Shown in pieces: positions 11,380-20,415 of a stretch of 64,000 nt of DNA. Source of the stretch: Trichomonas vaginalis G3 (taxonomy: Eukaryota; Parabasalia; Trichomonadida; Trichomonadidae); NCBI RefSeq assembly GCF_026262505.1, contig NC_067206.1, positions 1 through 64,000 on the forward strand. The letters run 5' to 3'. The notes beneath the pieces are model-generated. The model had not been told where the DNA came from. It searched no databases and worked only from the letters and a program-made list of their open reading frames with translations. A program made the translations under genes and the position numbers. Position 1 is the first letter of the stretch. Each line of letters starts with the position of its first letter.

Positions 11380-12798
11380 TTATGAAGAAGCATTAACAAC
11401 AAAAGTATCATTTCTAAAATTAAATTTAAACCAATTCATGAAATCGGTTATATTAATATTATAGTTGATCTGATCACTTATTGTATAGTATCTGTAAAAA
11501 TCTTGGTGTAAGCATTCTGTGTTCGTGTACATAGCCAAGTGTGCAAATGACATCGATCTTGGACCAGTTTGTTCTGGGTAATATCCGTTCTCTTTGACAG
11601 GAAGCATTTCCACAATTGTTGTATTTGTTCCAGAAAAGAATTGGTTATAAAAAGCTCCTCCATGAGGCCCAATTATGTATCTCGCGGTACTGAATTTATT
11701 GATTAGTGCTGAAAGTGTCTTTTCTGGAGAATTTTGATCGTGAATGATGACGTTTTCGGATCCGAAGATTTTACTGAGATGAGGGACAATGTCATGGAGA
11801 TTTTGAATGATTCTACTACCTCTTCCGCCACTCCCTTTGCCTCTTGGCAGTAAAATGACTTTAGAACGTTCAGCTATCGGTATCCTCATTAGCTCCTGGT
11901 ACCAGTCGAAGAAATAATGATGGACAACTCGAGTTGCAGTGCACATGATAAGTAACTCGGCACTAACTTGCTTTCCATCGCTTTGACAGTTCTGGCGCGA
12001 CTTGTAGCCGAGTTTTTCTAGAGTTTCTATCGTTACTGGATTGCAGGCTGTAGAAACAACAGTTATCATTTGGGGAGAAATACCTGTGGCGAGAGAGCCA
12101 GCGGCGTAATGCGGTAACCCGTTATCAAAAAAGTGTTGGAAGTAGTTTATCTGATGGCTGCCGACAACTAAGGCCGTTCCTTTGATTTCTGGATTATTAA
12201 CGGTCGTAGGCCATTTGCAGAAGTTTAGATGATGAGAAGAGTTGCTTTTGCGACAAGAATGAGCATTAGAAAGTGATGAAATTCCATTTTTAACAGTCCA
12301 TACAACATCAATATGCGGAATATGGAAATCTGAGTAATGTATATGATTTTCCTCTTGTTTCCAGAAAAGGTCTGTCTGTTTCGGAGTTAGACCTTTCGGA
12401 ATGTAACTGTCAAATGGTGGGAGATAAAGGAAATACTCCTTCATGAATCCACTATCGAATACTGTAACAAAGATTTTGTGGCCAGCACTAAAGAATGTTT
12501 CTTCTGTTCTTATTGCAGAAAAATTATGAAGAACCTTTATTCCAGGATGGATTTGAAGTTCATGAACGCCCGCATCGTTTTGTGTGAAGTTAATATTACT
12601 GAAAGCATCGATAAATTGTTCCTGCTCCAATTGAAACATAATTGTTAGATTTAGATTTTGTTCTAATAGATAATCCACAAATATGAAGGCAAATATTAAA
12701 TAAATAATGCAAAAATTCTTTACTGCACCGTAGTATAATCTGCTTAAGCTATTATGCCGATTCTCTTTGAAATAGCTCGAGTTAATAATAAGATTCAT
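11380..12798 (-). CDS. GT61/DUF563-type glycosyltransferase (copy A)
   Basis: A 472-residue protein that resembles family GT61 glycosyltransferases (the EOGT and plant xylosyltransferase kin). The N-terminus has about 27 cytosolic residues and then one hydrophobic segment (about residues 28-46, NFCIIYLIFAFIFVDYLL), so it is probably a type II membrane protein of the secretory pathway with a lumenal catalytic domain. The C-terminal motif GPHGGAFYNQFF (from residue 377), followed by TTIVEMLP, and the LLPRGKGSGGRG stretch fit the family. The start at 12798 is the first ATG in frame and keeps the short cytosolic tail. An identical protein is encoded at 50256-51674. It is head-to-head with the MULE gene. 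The sugar and acceptor cannot be read from the sequence. Confidence 0.88.
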   Translation of the reverse strand: MNLIINSSYFKENRHNSLSRLYYGAVKNFCIIYLIFAFIFVDYLLEQNLNLTIMFQLEQEQFIDAFSNINFTQNDAGVHELQIHPGIKVLHNFSAIRTEETFFSAGHKIFVTVFDSGFMKEYFLYLPPFDSYIPKGLTPKQTDLFWKQEENHIHYSDFHIPHIDVVWTVKNGISSLSNAHSCRKSNSSHHLNFCKWPTTVNNPEIKGTALVVGSHQINYFQHFFDNGLPHYAAGSLATGISPQMITVVSTACNPVTIETLEKLGYKSRQNCQSDGKQVSAELLIMCTATRVVHHYFFDWYQELMRIPIAERSKVILLPRGKGSGGRGSRIIQNLHDIVPHLSKIFGSENVIIHDQNSPEKTLSALINKFSTARYIIGPHGGAFYNQFFSGTNTTIVEMLPVKENGYYPEQTGPRSMSFAHLAMYTNTECLHQDFYRYYTISDQINYNINITDFMNWFKFNFRNDTFVVNASS

Positions 12799-13071
12799 TT
12801 AAAAAGGGAGTAGGTGACAAAAGTGCATACTCTTAAATTAACCTTAAATGTTGATTTTTCGATATTTTCGGTATTAACCTTATTGTAAATTTTTCCGGTG
12901 ATAAATTTATCACACTGAGGTTATTTTTCCGGTGAGATTTTTAACCTTGATTTAATGAAATTAATATATATAAATTTTATTATTTTTAATTTCGAATGAG
13001 TATAATAAAATATTTTTATGTGTTTTTGTTTTTGATGTGATTTGAATTTTGTTAACTCTTTTCAAAATCAT

Positions 13072-13079
13072 TCATTTTT
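13072..13079 (+). promoter_or_regulatory. Inr-like element of the MULE gene
   Basis: TCATTTTT lies directly upstream of the ATG at 13080, matching the trichomonad initiator consensus TCAYTW with the usual very short 5' UTR. A second TCATT is at 13068. In copy B the TCATTTTT is kept, although two bases are added just upstream. Confidence 0.5.
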
Positions 13080-14549
13080 ATGATTTCGGTGGACTTAGAG
13101 GAGCTTATTGCTTTTGGTATTAAACAGGAAGTCAAGGGCGGTGTCCCATACAGAAGAAGAACGGGATCTCCAAAGCAATATGTCACTTATTCATGTTCGT
13201 ATCCCCTATGCAAGGCAAAATTTAGGGTTGAAGAACAAAATGGAGTGTTTACTATAAGCAAAGTTAATGAAGAACATTGCCATCATATAGGAGTTGAAAT
13301 GGGTTCACATTACGCGAGTAAATTTTATCAAAAATGGATCGAACTTTATATTAAAAACGGTGGAAAGCAATTTCTTGCTCAAAAAGCATTTTTTGATAAG
13401 TTCGGAATTGATACGAATAACAAAGAAACGATGAAACTTTTCGCGCAGTCTACTGATGCTTTAAAGCACAAATTTTATCGCCTTGATTAGATTATTGCAC
13501 AAAGATTATCAAACGATCTTTACACTTCTTTGGAAGCATTTTTGAATAATTTACAGGAAGAGTGCCCAGATGATCTCGTTCAATTTGATTACAATAGAGA
13601 TTTTTCCGAGTTTACAATCATATATGCACCTTTTGCTGCAAAAGAATTGGTGCATAGCATTGATAACCCTCTCCACGTCGATTCCACTCATTCTTTAATT
13701 AAAGGAAAGATCCAATTGTTTGCAGTAACAATGAAAACAAGTCAAAACACAATTTTCCCCTTTTGCTATTTTTTAGTGAACCCTCAGACATCTGAAAAAA
13801 TTCAAGAATGTTTGGTGAAATTCTGTGAGTTTGCGCACCTGGATCCACAGCATTGGAGCGCTGACTGTGCGCTAAACATTGCTCGCGCAATTGAGGATGG
13901 ATTTCCTCTTGCGCAGCTCAGTTGGTGCGCTGTGCATGTTTTACGCGCATGTGCAAAAGTTGGAAGCTATTTTGACAATCCACAGAATTTTGAGAACTTC
14001 TATTTAGCAATGGACTTTTTGACATTACGTGCAGATGCAACGAATGCAGAAAAGCTGGCTGAAGAGTCTGATGAAACATATGAGTTCTTGACAACAATGT
14101 TAGAAGAAGAAGAACCGCGCGCTTTGAAGTATTTCGATAAACAATGGAGAAGAACCAAAGAACATTGGATGATGTTATATCGTGGAGAAGGTGATTCCAC
14201 GAATAACATTGCGGAATCACACTTTCATCAATTAAAGCAAACATTTTTCTTGGGTAAGAAAAATGAGCGCATTGATGACATCGTCATAACTCTCATCACT
14301 GTTGTGATTCCAAATGCGATTATTAAGGTTCAAGTCGCTAATGTTTTGAATGAAGAAAGAGCAGTAAGAATTCTTACAAGGGCAGGTAATCAGATTGTTG
14401 AGCAAAGAGCTTCAAAACACGATGAATGTTTGAAATTAATTCAACACATTTTGGAAATTGTCGAAAGCCGAAGGATTGAACCTAATGTCCTTATTCCATC
14501 TTTGAAGGCAATATTAAATTTGGCACAAAGAAGTTTAAAGGAAGAGTAA
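13080..14549 (+). pseudogene. MULE transposase with in-frame stop (copy A)
   Basis: Two open stretches in the same frame are separated by TAG at 13488-13490. The first (136 residues) has a FLYWCH/WRKY-like zinc finger: C39, C44, H66 and H68. The second carries the MULE DDE core; counting from its first open codon at 13530, D51 is in HVDSTHSL, D112 in SADCALN, with C133 and H136 in CAVHV, and E229 in NNIAESHFHQLK. MULEs are known in T. vaginalis. The stop codon is the same in both copies, so it predates the duplication; the downstream part remains free of other stops for 339 codons. I could not identify terminal inverted repeats, so element ends are not given. Read-through of the TAG is possible but unsupported. 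Confidence 0.85.
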
Positions 14550-14756
14550 GCAAGATTAGATAATTTGGACTTTTTTTAAAATTAATGAATAAACAGTATA
14601 TTTTTGAAGTGTAAGCTTATTTACCTGAAGCTATATTACTTAATATAACATTCAAAGTATTATTGCTATTTATTGGAGAACAAATTTATGTAATTTTCAC
14701 ATGAAAATTGATAAATTTGTATTTCCTTATGATAATCAATTTTTGTATTTGTAGAG

Positions 14757-16375
14757 AGTCTCCCTGCATGATATCAAGACTTGGCTATTAGTCTTTATCC
14801 ATTTTTGAAAATTGTATTGTAAATTGTAAGAATTTCCGAATACTACTACTATAAAATATAATTGCTTATCAATGTATATTCTCCCTGCATGATATCAAGA
14901 CTTGGCTATTAGTCTTTATCCATTTTTGAAAATTGTATTGTAAATTGTAAGAATTTCTGAATACTACTACTATAAAATATAATTGCTTATCAATGTATAT
15001 TCTCCCTGCATGATATCAAGACTTGGCTATTAGTCTTTATCCATTTTTGAAAATTGTATTGTAAATTATAAGAATTTCTGAATACTACTACTATTCTCGT
15101 TAACGAAAAAGGGGATTTGACGGAGTCAAATCCCCGCTCACAAAAAGCGGACTTTACATGTCAAATTTTAAATGCATGTAAGGTCCACTTTTATGAGTTT
15201 TAGGAAGGAATTGGAGGCCATGAGTTACTGACATTTCATCAGTATCTCATAGCCTCCAATTCCTTCGCAAAATGGGAGAAACTTTGTCCGAATAGTTTAA
15301 CATTCGGACAAAGTTTCTCCCATTTTAAGAAGGAATTGGAGGGTAAGAGATATACCATATGAATGTATATCTCTTACCATCCAATTCCTTCTAGAAAGTG
15401 TCCAAACTTTGGGTTAATTGCAAACTATTAACCCAAAGTTTGGACACTTTCAAGTGGAGATGGAAGGCTTTGGGGTATATATTAATACAATATACCTCAA
15501 AGCCTTCCATCTCCACTACAAATGGGAGAAACTTTGTCCGAATAGTTTAACATTCGGACAAAGTTTCTCCCATATTTCAATGTAATTGCTACCTGTGAGG
15601 TACTGATTTGAAGTCAGTGCTTCACAGGTAGCAATATTCACAAAATTTAAAAACATTTTATCAGTTCGTTAGATAACCAGAGCCTCCTAGGTGCTGAACC
15701 AGAATCAGTGCCTAGGGGACTCTAGTTATCTATATAAATCTGAGAAACTTTGAGGAAATTGTTCGACATTTCCTCAAAGTTTCTCAGTAATTTAGTGAGG
15801 AATGTTCGTTATCGTGTAAATATTTATAATATATACATGATAACAAACATTCCCCGCTAAAAGATGTAAAATCTTATAAGAAATAATTCCAAAAGAATAA
15901 CAAATTTTATATGAAACTGAACCTTATGATTTAGTGATTCAAGATCACCGCTTCATAAGATTCAGTTTCAATCTCAAGTATCTCAAAAGTAAGGCTCTAT
16001 TTTTTGCCATGCAAAGTGTCACTTTTTGTCAAACCGTTTTTATCGTTTTCGTTTACAACACTATAAAATATAATTGCTTATCAATGTATATTCTCCCTGC
16101 ATGATATCAAGACTTGGCTATTAGTCTTTATCCATTTTTGAAAATTGTATTGTAAATTGTAAGAATTTCTGAATACTACTACTATAAAATATAATTGCTT
16201 ATCAATGTATATTCTCCCTGCATGATATCAAGACTTGGCTATTAGTCTTTATCCATTTTTGAAAATTGTATTGTAAATTGTAAGAATTTCCGAATACTAC
16301 TACTATAAAATATAATTGCTTATCAATGTATATTCTCCCTGCATGATATCAAGACTTGGCTATAAGTCTCTATTC
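14757..16375. repeat. 121-bp tandem repeat, interrupted (copy A)
   Basis: Units of 121 bp recognised by CTCCCTGCATGATATCAAG start at 14760, 14881 and 15002, then after a 965-bp insertion at about 16093, 16214 and 16335. The units differ at a few positions (for example TTTCCG or TTTCTG). The last unit is truncated and changes to GGCTATAAGTCTC. Copy B has one full unit fewer on the right side, so the array changes length quickly. No open frame runs through it. Confidence 0.95.
15095..16059. mobile_element. Non-coding element made of about 13 hairpins (copy A)
   Basis: A 965-bp insertion in a 121-bp repeat, flanked by ACTAT on both sides (15090-15094, 16060-16064). Its ends, CGTTAACGAAAA and the complement TGTAAACGAAAA, are short inverted repeats. 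Inside are back-to-back inverted repeats at 15111-15135, 15137-15197, 15205-15265, 15269-15326, 15328-15392, 15394-15451, 15453-15517, 15522-15573, 15585-15635, 15671-15731, 15740-15787, 15793-15859 and 15912-15970. Stems are mostly 20-28 bp, perfect or with one or two mismatches, with loops of 7-9 bases. Those at 15269 and 15394 are both 25+8+25; those at 15328 and 15453 are both 28+9+28. Some share arms. There is no coding capacity. It is identical at 53970-54934. Confidence 0.85.
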
Positions 16376-16649
16376 ATTATGAGTATGACCCCATTTTTTT
16401 ACAAAAAGTGCCGAATTGCAACTTTGTCCCAATCTCAATATCGAATTCAATTTTCATATTGTAAAGTATGTTGGATTGACTAAATTACGGATTTTTACAA
16501 CAATATCTCACGTTTGTTATATGAGATATTGTATTCTCTACGAAAAACTTTTTCCATACCTCTTTCCATAACAAATTCAATTGCAAGAAATGATATGGCT
16601 CTGTAAACAAATACGAGCAAAATCTCATCTAGCGACTAGAATATTAAAT

Positions 16650-17760
16650 GAAGTAATTTTTTGTTTAAATCAATTATAAAATGAATAAAAACTTGACTTT
16701 TACTCTTCTTATTCAAGTATATTTCTAATTTAGTTCACGCCTTATCTGTGTATTGTATATATCAATTTAGAATTAATGATAATGAGGAAAATATTTTTGA
16801 TTTAAAATAAGTTTTTAAAATCCGCCTTCATTTCATCACCATATGTTGTACATAAAGCGATGGCATTACAAATTATGCTTAATTTATCAGTTTAAGACTC
16901 CAAAAAAAATTCGAAAATTCAAAAATGAAATTCAAAATTTAAATGTTTCTCTTGAAAAAATCAATTTCGAAAAAAATTTGGATAATCAAAGTACTGGACA
17001 ATTAGTCAAACATTCAATTTAACTAGTTTTTAATCATTAAACACATTTATTTTTTGATTTTGATATCATATTTGATAAACATTCATTCCAGAGTTAGTCA
17101 GATACCATAACCATCGTTAGATATATTGTTTCCACAACAAAAATATTATTTAAGGATAGTTAAATAAAATTGATTTTATTTCAATAACATCAAGTAAATA
17201 GATGAATGGAAACTTACTACATTAGCATTAATGTAGTAACTATATCGGAAATTTGAGTTATCAATACTCTAGTCAAAATGTTTCAAAATGAAATCAGAAA
17301 TATTCAAAGTTAATATGCGGGACTGTGCATACATTGTAAAGGTCTTCGCTATTCTTTACAAATTTATATAATAAGGATGACCTTTGTTTATTTTATTGCA
17401 ATAAATTCCTCAAATTTTGTAACTTCCCATACATTCAGGTCATTCGAATATGTATCACAATGTATGTAAATACCCAAGATTACGAAGAATTCTGTTGTTG
17501 TTTTTTCGAGATGCAAAATTTCGATTTTTATTGTGTGATTTTAGCTGGTGTAATATTATTGTTATCTCAACACACATGTGCTGTTGCAATACAATGCAAA
17601 TTAGCGATGCTGAATTTAAATTCGATAATGCTTGAGAATAACTGACAATGCAACTAATTGTATTATACAAGATAATTGCCAATTAGAGTAATAAGTTCGG
17701 CTATATCAATCATTTCTTCCATTTCGGGCATGACGAGCAGAAAGGAAGCGATCAGAAATC
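16650..17760 (+). repeat. 5' flank of the second GT61-type gene, with a diverged copy at 8870-9990
   Basis: Gene-free flank that leads into the gene at 17912. Its old homologue lies at 8870-9990 without a gene behind it. Overlapping short frames at 17450-17682 on both strands are not convincing as genes. Copy B keeps only the first 350 bases of it, up to the second Polinton/Maverick. Confidence 0.7.
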
Positions 17761-17884
17761 TCAGAAAAAAAGGACTCGTTTTTTAAAAAGACCACCACAA
17801 TGGATTATATATAAATTGGGTGTTATCAGAGTTTAATCCATTCATCATTTTTTTGCAGCAGAACTCCTTACGGAATCCCAGACA

Positions 17885-17890
17885 TCATTA
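17885..17890 (+). promoter_or_regulatory. Possible Inr of the second GT61-type gene
   Basis: TCATTA fits TCAYTW and lies about 25 bases upstream of the ATG at 17912, an acceptable distance for trichomonad genes. Another TCATTTT is about 65 bases upstream. Assigned by motif only. Confidence 0.4.
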
Positions 17891-17911
17891 ACAGACAAAG
17901 CAAGCTCTTCA

Positions 17912-19156
17912 ATGCAACCTAATGCAATATTTATAAACTTCTTTATTGCTTTTTCTTCCTTCTTGACCATTTTTTCGAATTATAGATATGAAGATTCTTT
18001 AATTCGCTTCAGCGTCAGAATAATAGGACCGAAAACACAAGAAAACATTAACCATAAAACATGGTGGTATCAATGTCCCTATGTTCAAATGGATAAGGTT
18101 TTTTATCAAAATGATCCGAAAGTGATTAACTATGCCCTGATATCAGGTCGAACATATACAGAACGAGCAATAGTTCCGAGCAATTACATAACTCATAGTA
18201 TGGTTTATGTTACATTATTTAAAGACGTTTTTGTTTCGAAAGGTCAGATCTCAGATGAAAAGCGAAGTTTTAAGACAATTTATCAGGACCATGGCGGTCA
18301 CACAATGATGCAGACAACTGGAGAATTATTTGAATTAGTTTATTATATTCAGTATTTTAATATGTATGGCCACAATATTCATGATTTCCTTTGTGCAATG
18401 ATGCTTGTTCCACAAGATTTGGTTTCAAGAGGCTTCATGGTTAATTCCCCTCCGATGTATCGAGAAATTACTCAAGAAATCTTAAACTTTTTAGGATATA
18501 AAGTGACGTTTGTAGATTTGTCACAACAAATATATGTTCACTCCCTTTGGCTGATAAATAGTTTAGAATATGCTCACGGCTACACTGCAGGAGGCCTTGA
18601 CAGGCTACGAAAGCTGATAAAAACAAAAGTCAACTTTAATAAAATCAAACCTACAAGGTTTGTGATCAATGACAGACCAAAGGGAAGTGGAAGAAATTTC
18701 GATGATGTTAATAAGCTTTATGAAGCCATAAGTAGTGGTACAAAGATTGATGAAGGCTGTAAATGGGAAATAGCTGATTCTCAATTCTCAAGTTCTGTAG
18801 AAACAATTGTTAAGTTTTGGCAATCATTGAAAGTTCTTGTTGCTCCTTGCGGATCTGGTATTTATAACTCAATATTTATGCATGAAAAGTGTGGAATGTG
18901 TTTAATGTTCACTACTCAGGTAGATGAACCAAATCTTCAGCTTTGCGCGAATTTAAGATTTTTCTTAATTGGAGTTATCCATCCTAAAACTCCACATAAA
19001 GGCCCCGACGTTTATCCTGTGGATGTTCCTGCAATGGTGAAATACACACAGAGAGTAGTTGATGCCGTTAATGCAAGACATTGGACAACAATGGAAGATG
19101 TTGTTGTTCATTTTCATGAACCAAGTTACTTGAATTCACCACCTCATGAATTTTAG
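17912..19156 (+). CDS. Diverged GT61-like glycosyltransferase
   Basis: A 414-residue protein with a hydrophobic signal-anchor at residues 6-23 and no long cytosolic tail. The stretch NDRPKGSGRNFDDV followed by a helical region and then APCGSGIYNSIFM (from residue 311) corresponds in order and spacing to LLPRGKGSGGRG and GPHGGAFYNQFF of the gene at 11380-12798. The conserved PHGG motif is changed to PCGS, so activity may be altered or lost. It is present once in the window, because copy B is cut off by the second Polinton/Maverick before reaching it. Its likely role is protein or lipid glycosylation in the secretory pathway; the family assignment is by motif order and is less sure than for the 472-residue protein. 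Confidence 0.7.
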   Translation: MQPNAIFINFFIAFSSFLTIFSNYRYEDSLIRFSVRIIGPKTQENINHKTWWYQCPYVQMDKVFYQNDPKVINYALISGRTYTERAIVPSNYITHSMVYVTLFKDVFVSKGQISDEKRSFKTIYQDHGGHTMMQTTGELFELVYYIQYFNMYGHNIHDFLCAMMLVPQDLVSRGFMVNSPPMYREITQEILNFLGYKVTFVDLSQQIYVHSLWLINSLEYAHGYTAGGLDRLRKLIKTKVNFNKIKPTRFVINDRPKGSGRNFDDVNKLYEAISSGTKIDEGCKWEIADSQFSSSVETIVKFWQSLKVLVAPCGSGIYNSIFMHEKCGMCLMFTTQVDEPNLQLCANLRFFLIGVIHPKTPHKGPDVYPVDVPAMVKYTQRVVDAVNARHWTTMEDVVVHFHEPSYLNSPPHEF

Positions 19157-19319
19157 TAACTTCAATTTATACTATGTTTGTAGAGAAATTTTCGTGTTAT
19201 TTTTTGTGTTTCAGCATAAATTATGTATTTACTTATGAAAAATAAGCATTTTATTCATTATCATAAAGATATACCATAACAAATTGATAAAATTTTAAAA
19301 AAGTGTATTTTAGTACGTT

Positions 19320-19660
19320 ATTTCGCAAGAAAAAAAATCGTTCGCAAATCAAAATTGAAAGAAAAAAAATTGTTTGCACTTTTTCTGACAGTAAATATAA
19401 AAAAAGAATTTTACAGAGATGTGGGTGTTTATTCTTTAATAAAGATTGTTTATAATAAGTAGTTTCTTCCACTCTACTGGGAAATATGGTTAAATTTTTG
19501 ATTTGGGCCGGGATTCCAAAATTAATTTGGAAATTTCGTCTCCTCTCTTCGTTTCTGGTTTTGAGGCATAACAATGACGCACGGAGAAGCCCTAACTCCT
19601 CTGGATGGCTTCACAAATACTTTTACTGGGTGGGTATGCGACGCATTCCATTTAGCATGG
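19320..19660 (-). repeat. Right inverted arm of the duplicated unit
   Basis: Reverse complement of the left arm at 1-280, interrupted by about 80 bases unique to this side (19440-19520). It contains a near-palindrome around CCAAAATTAATTTGG (19515-19530). The arm abuts the start of copy B at about 19660, so copy B's left end carries the 137-base part in the opposite orientation to copy A's left end. The arm lies just downstream of the second GT61-type gene; the open frames crossing it look non-coding. Confidence 0.7.
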
Positions 19661-19720
19661 TCCTTCTATTTGAGAAGTTTATTTTTTACACCTCTGAAAA
19701 TTCTTTTTTTATTATCATTT

Positions 19721-19957
19721 AAAAAAAAAAAAAAAAAAAAAGGTAGTGGGGCCTCCAGGCACTTCGTGCCCTCTAGCCCCTGAAGTTGATGAGTATAATG
19801 AAGTTTTTTTTTTCTTGGGATGGCCTTCCGGGCACTTTGTGCCCTCTAGCCCATAAGAAATTTTGCCCAAGACCCAAGAGGAGGACCGAACCCCAGCCGG
19901 TGACACTTTTTGTGTCGCTTTTTCACAAATTATATATGTTTTCATGTTTTGTCAAGA
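19721..19957 (+). repeat. Left terminal inverted repeat of Polinton 1
   Basis: Starts with 21 A residues and GGTAGTGGGGCC, then hairpin GGCACTTCGTGCC (19758-19770). A second, related hairpin module GGGCACTTTGTGCCC (19830-19844), also followed by CTCTAGCCC, is present only on this side. Homology to the right end stops at about TTCATGTTTTGTCA. Confidence 0.88.
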
Positions 19958-20290
19958 CTTCTTCGTAAATGTTTTGTCAAGACTTCTTCGTAAATGTTTT
20001 GTCATGATTTCATCGTAAATGTTTTGTCAAGACTTCTTCGTAAATGTTTTGTCAAGACTTCTTCGTAAATGTTTTGTCAAGACTTCTTCGTAAATGTTTT
20101 GTCAAGATTTCATCGTAAATGTTTTGTCAAGACTTCTTCGTAAATGTTTTGTCAAGATTTCATCGTAAATGTTTTGTCAAGATTTCATCGTAAATGTTTT
20201 GTCAAGACTTCTTCGTAAATGTTTTGTCAAGACTTCTTCGTAAATGTTTTGTCAAGATTTCATCGTAAATGTTTTGTCATGATTTCATCG
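19945..20290. repeat. 25-bp tandem repeat next to the left end of Polinton 1
   Basis: About 14 units of GTTTTGTCAAGACTTCTTCG plus TAAAT, in two main forms (GACTTCTTCG and GATTTCATCG). Single or double copies recur inside the element at about 32200-32226, 32344-32395 and, inverted, 34145-34205. Subterminal iterated repeats with dispersed copies suggest protein-binding sites, perhaps for replication or transposition, but this is inference. Confidence 0.9.
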
Positions 20291-20415
20291 TCATAGGCAC
20301 GGAGATAAGACGGTTATTTTACAAAACTGACAACACTTTGACCGAGTAGTTTTTTGTGCTGAACAAAAAGTGTCATATAAACATCTGTCAAAAACCGTTT
20401 TTTACTTCACTTAAA

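Larger units (their letters stand above)
138..17001. repeat. Segmental duplication, copy A
   Basis: This stretch recurs almost unchanged as copy B (19660-19720 continued at 43088-55760). By eye the two differ by only a handful of substitutions (for example at 6630, 10191 and 10677) plus about ten small indels over some 12.5 kb. The major differences are the hAT element at 1187-5195, present only here, and one extra 121-bp repeat unit here. Both GT61 proteins encoded at 11380-12798 and 50256-51674 are identical. The duplication is therefore very recent; copy B was later split and terminated by two Polinton/Maverick insertions. Confidence 0.95.

Noticed and set aside
15111-15970. CRISPR-like array
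   Set aside because: Units are palindromic hairpins of differing sequence placed back to back, without constant repeats and unique spacers, and the genome is eukaryotic.
17450-17682. Overlapping 61-75-codon frames on both strands
   Set aside because: Mutually exclusive shadows in the 5' flank; the homologous tract at 8870-9990 does not keep them.
19486-19783. Plus-strand frames running into the poly-A end of Polinton 1
   Set aside because: They cross the insertion boundary and encode a Lys run; chance frames.
19945-20290. CRISPR-like array of 25-bp units
   Set aside because: Direct tandem repeats with no spacers between them.
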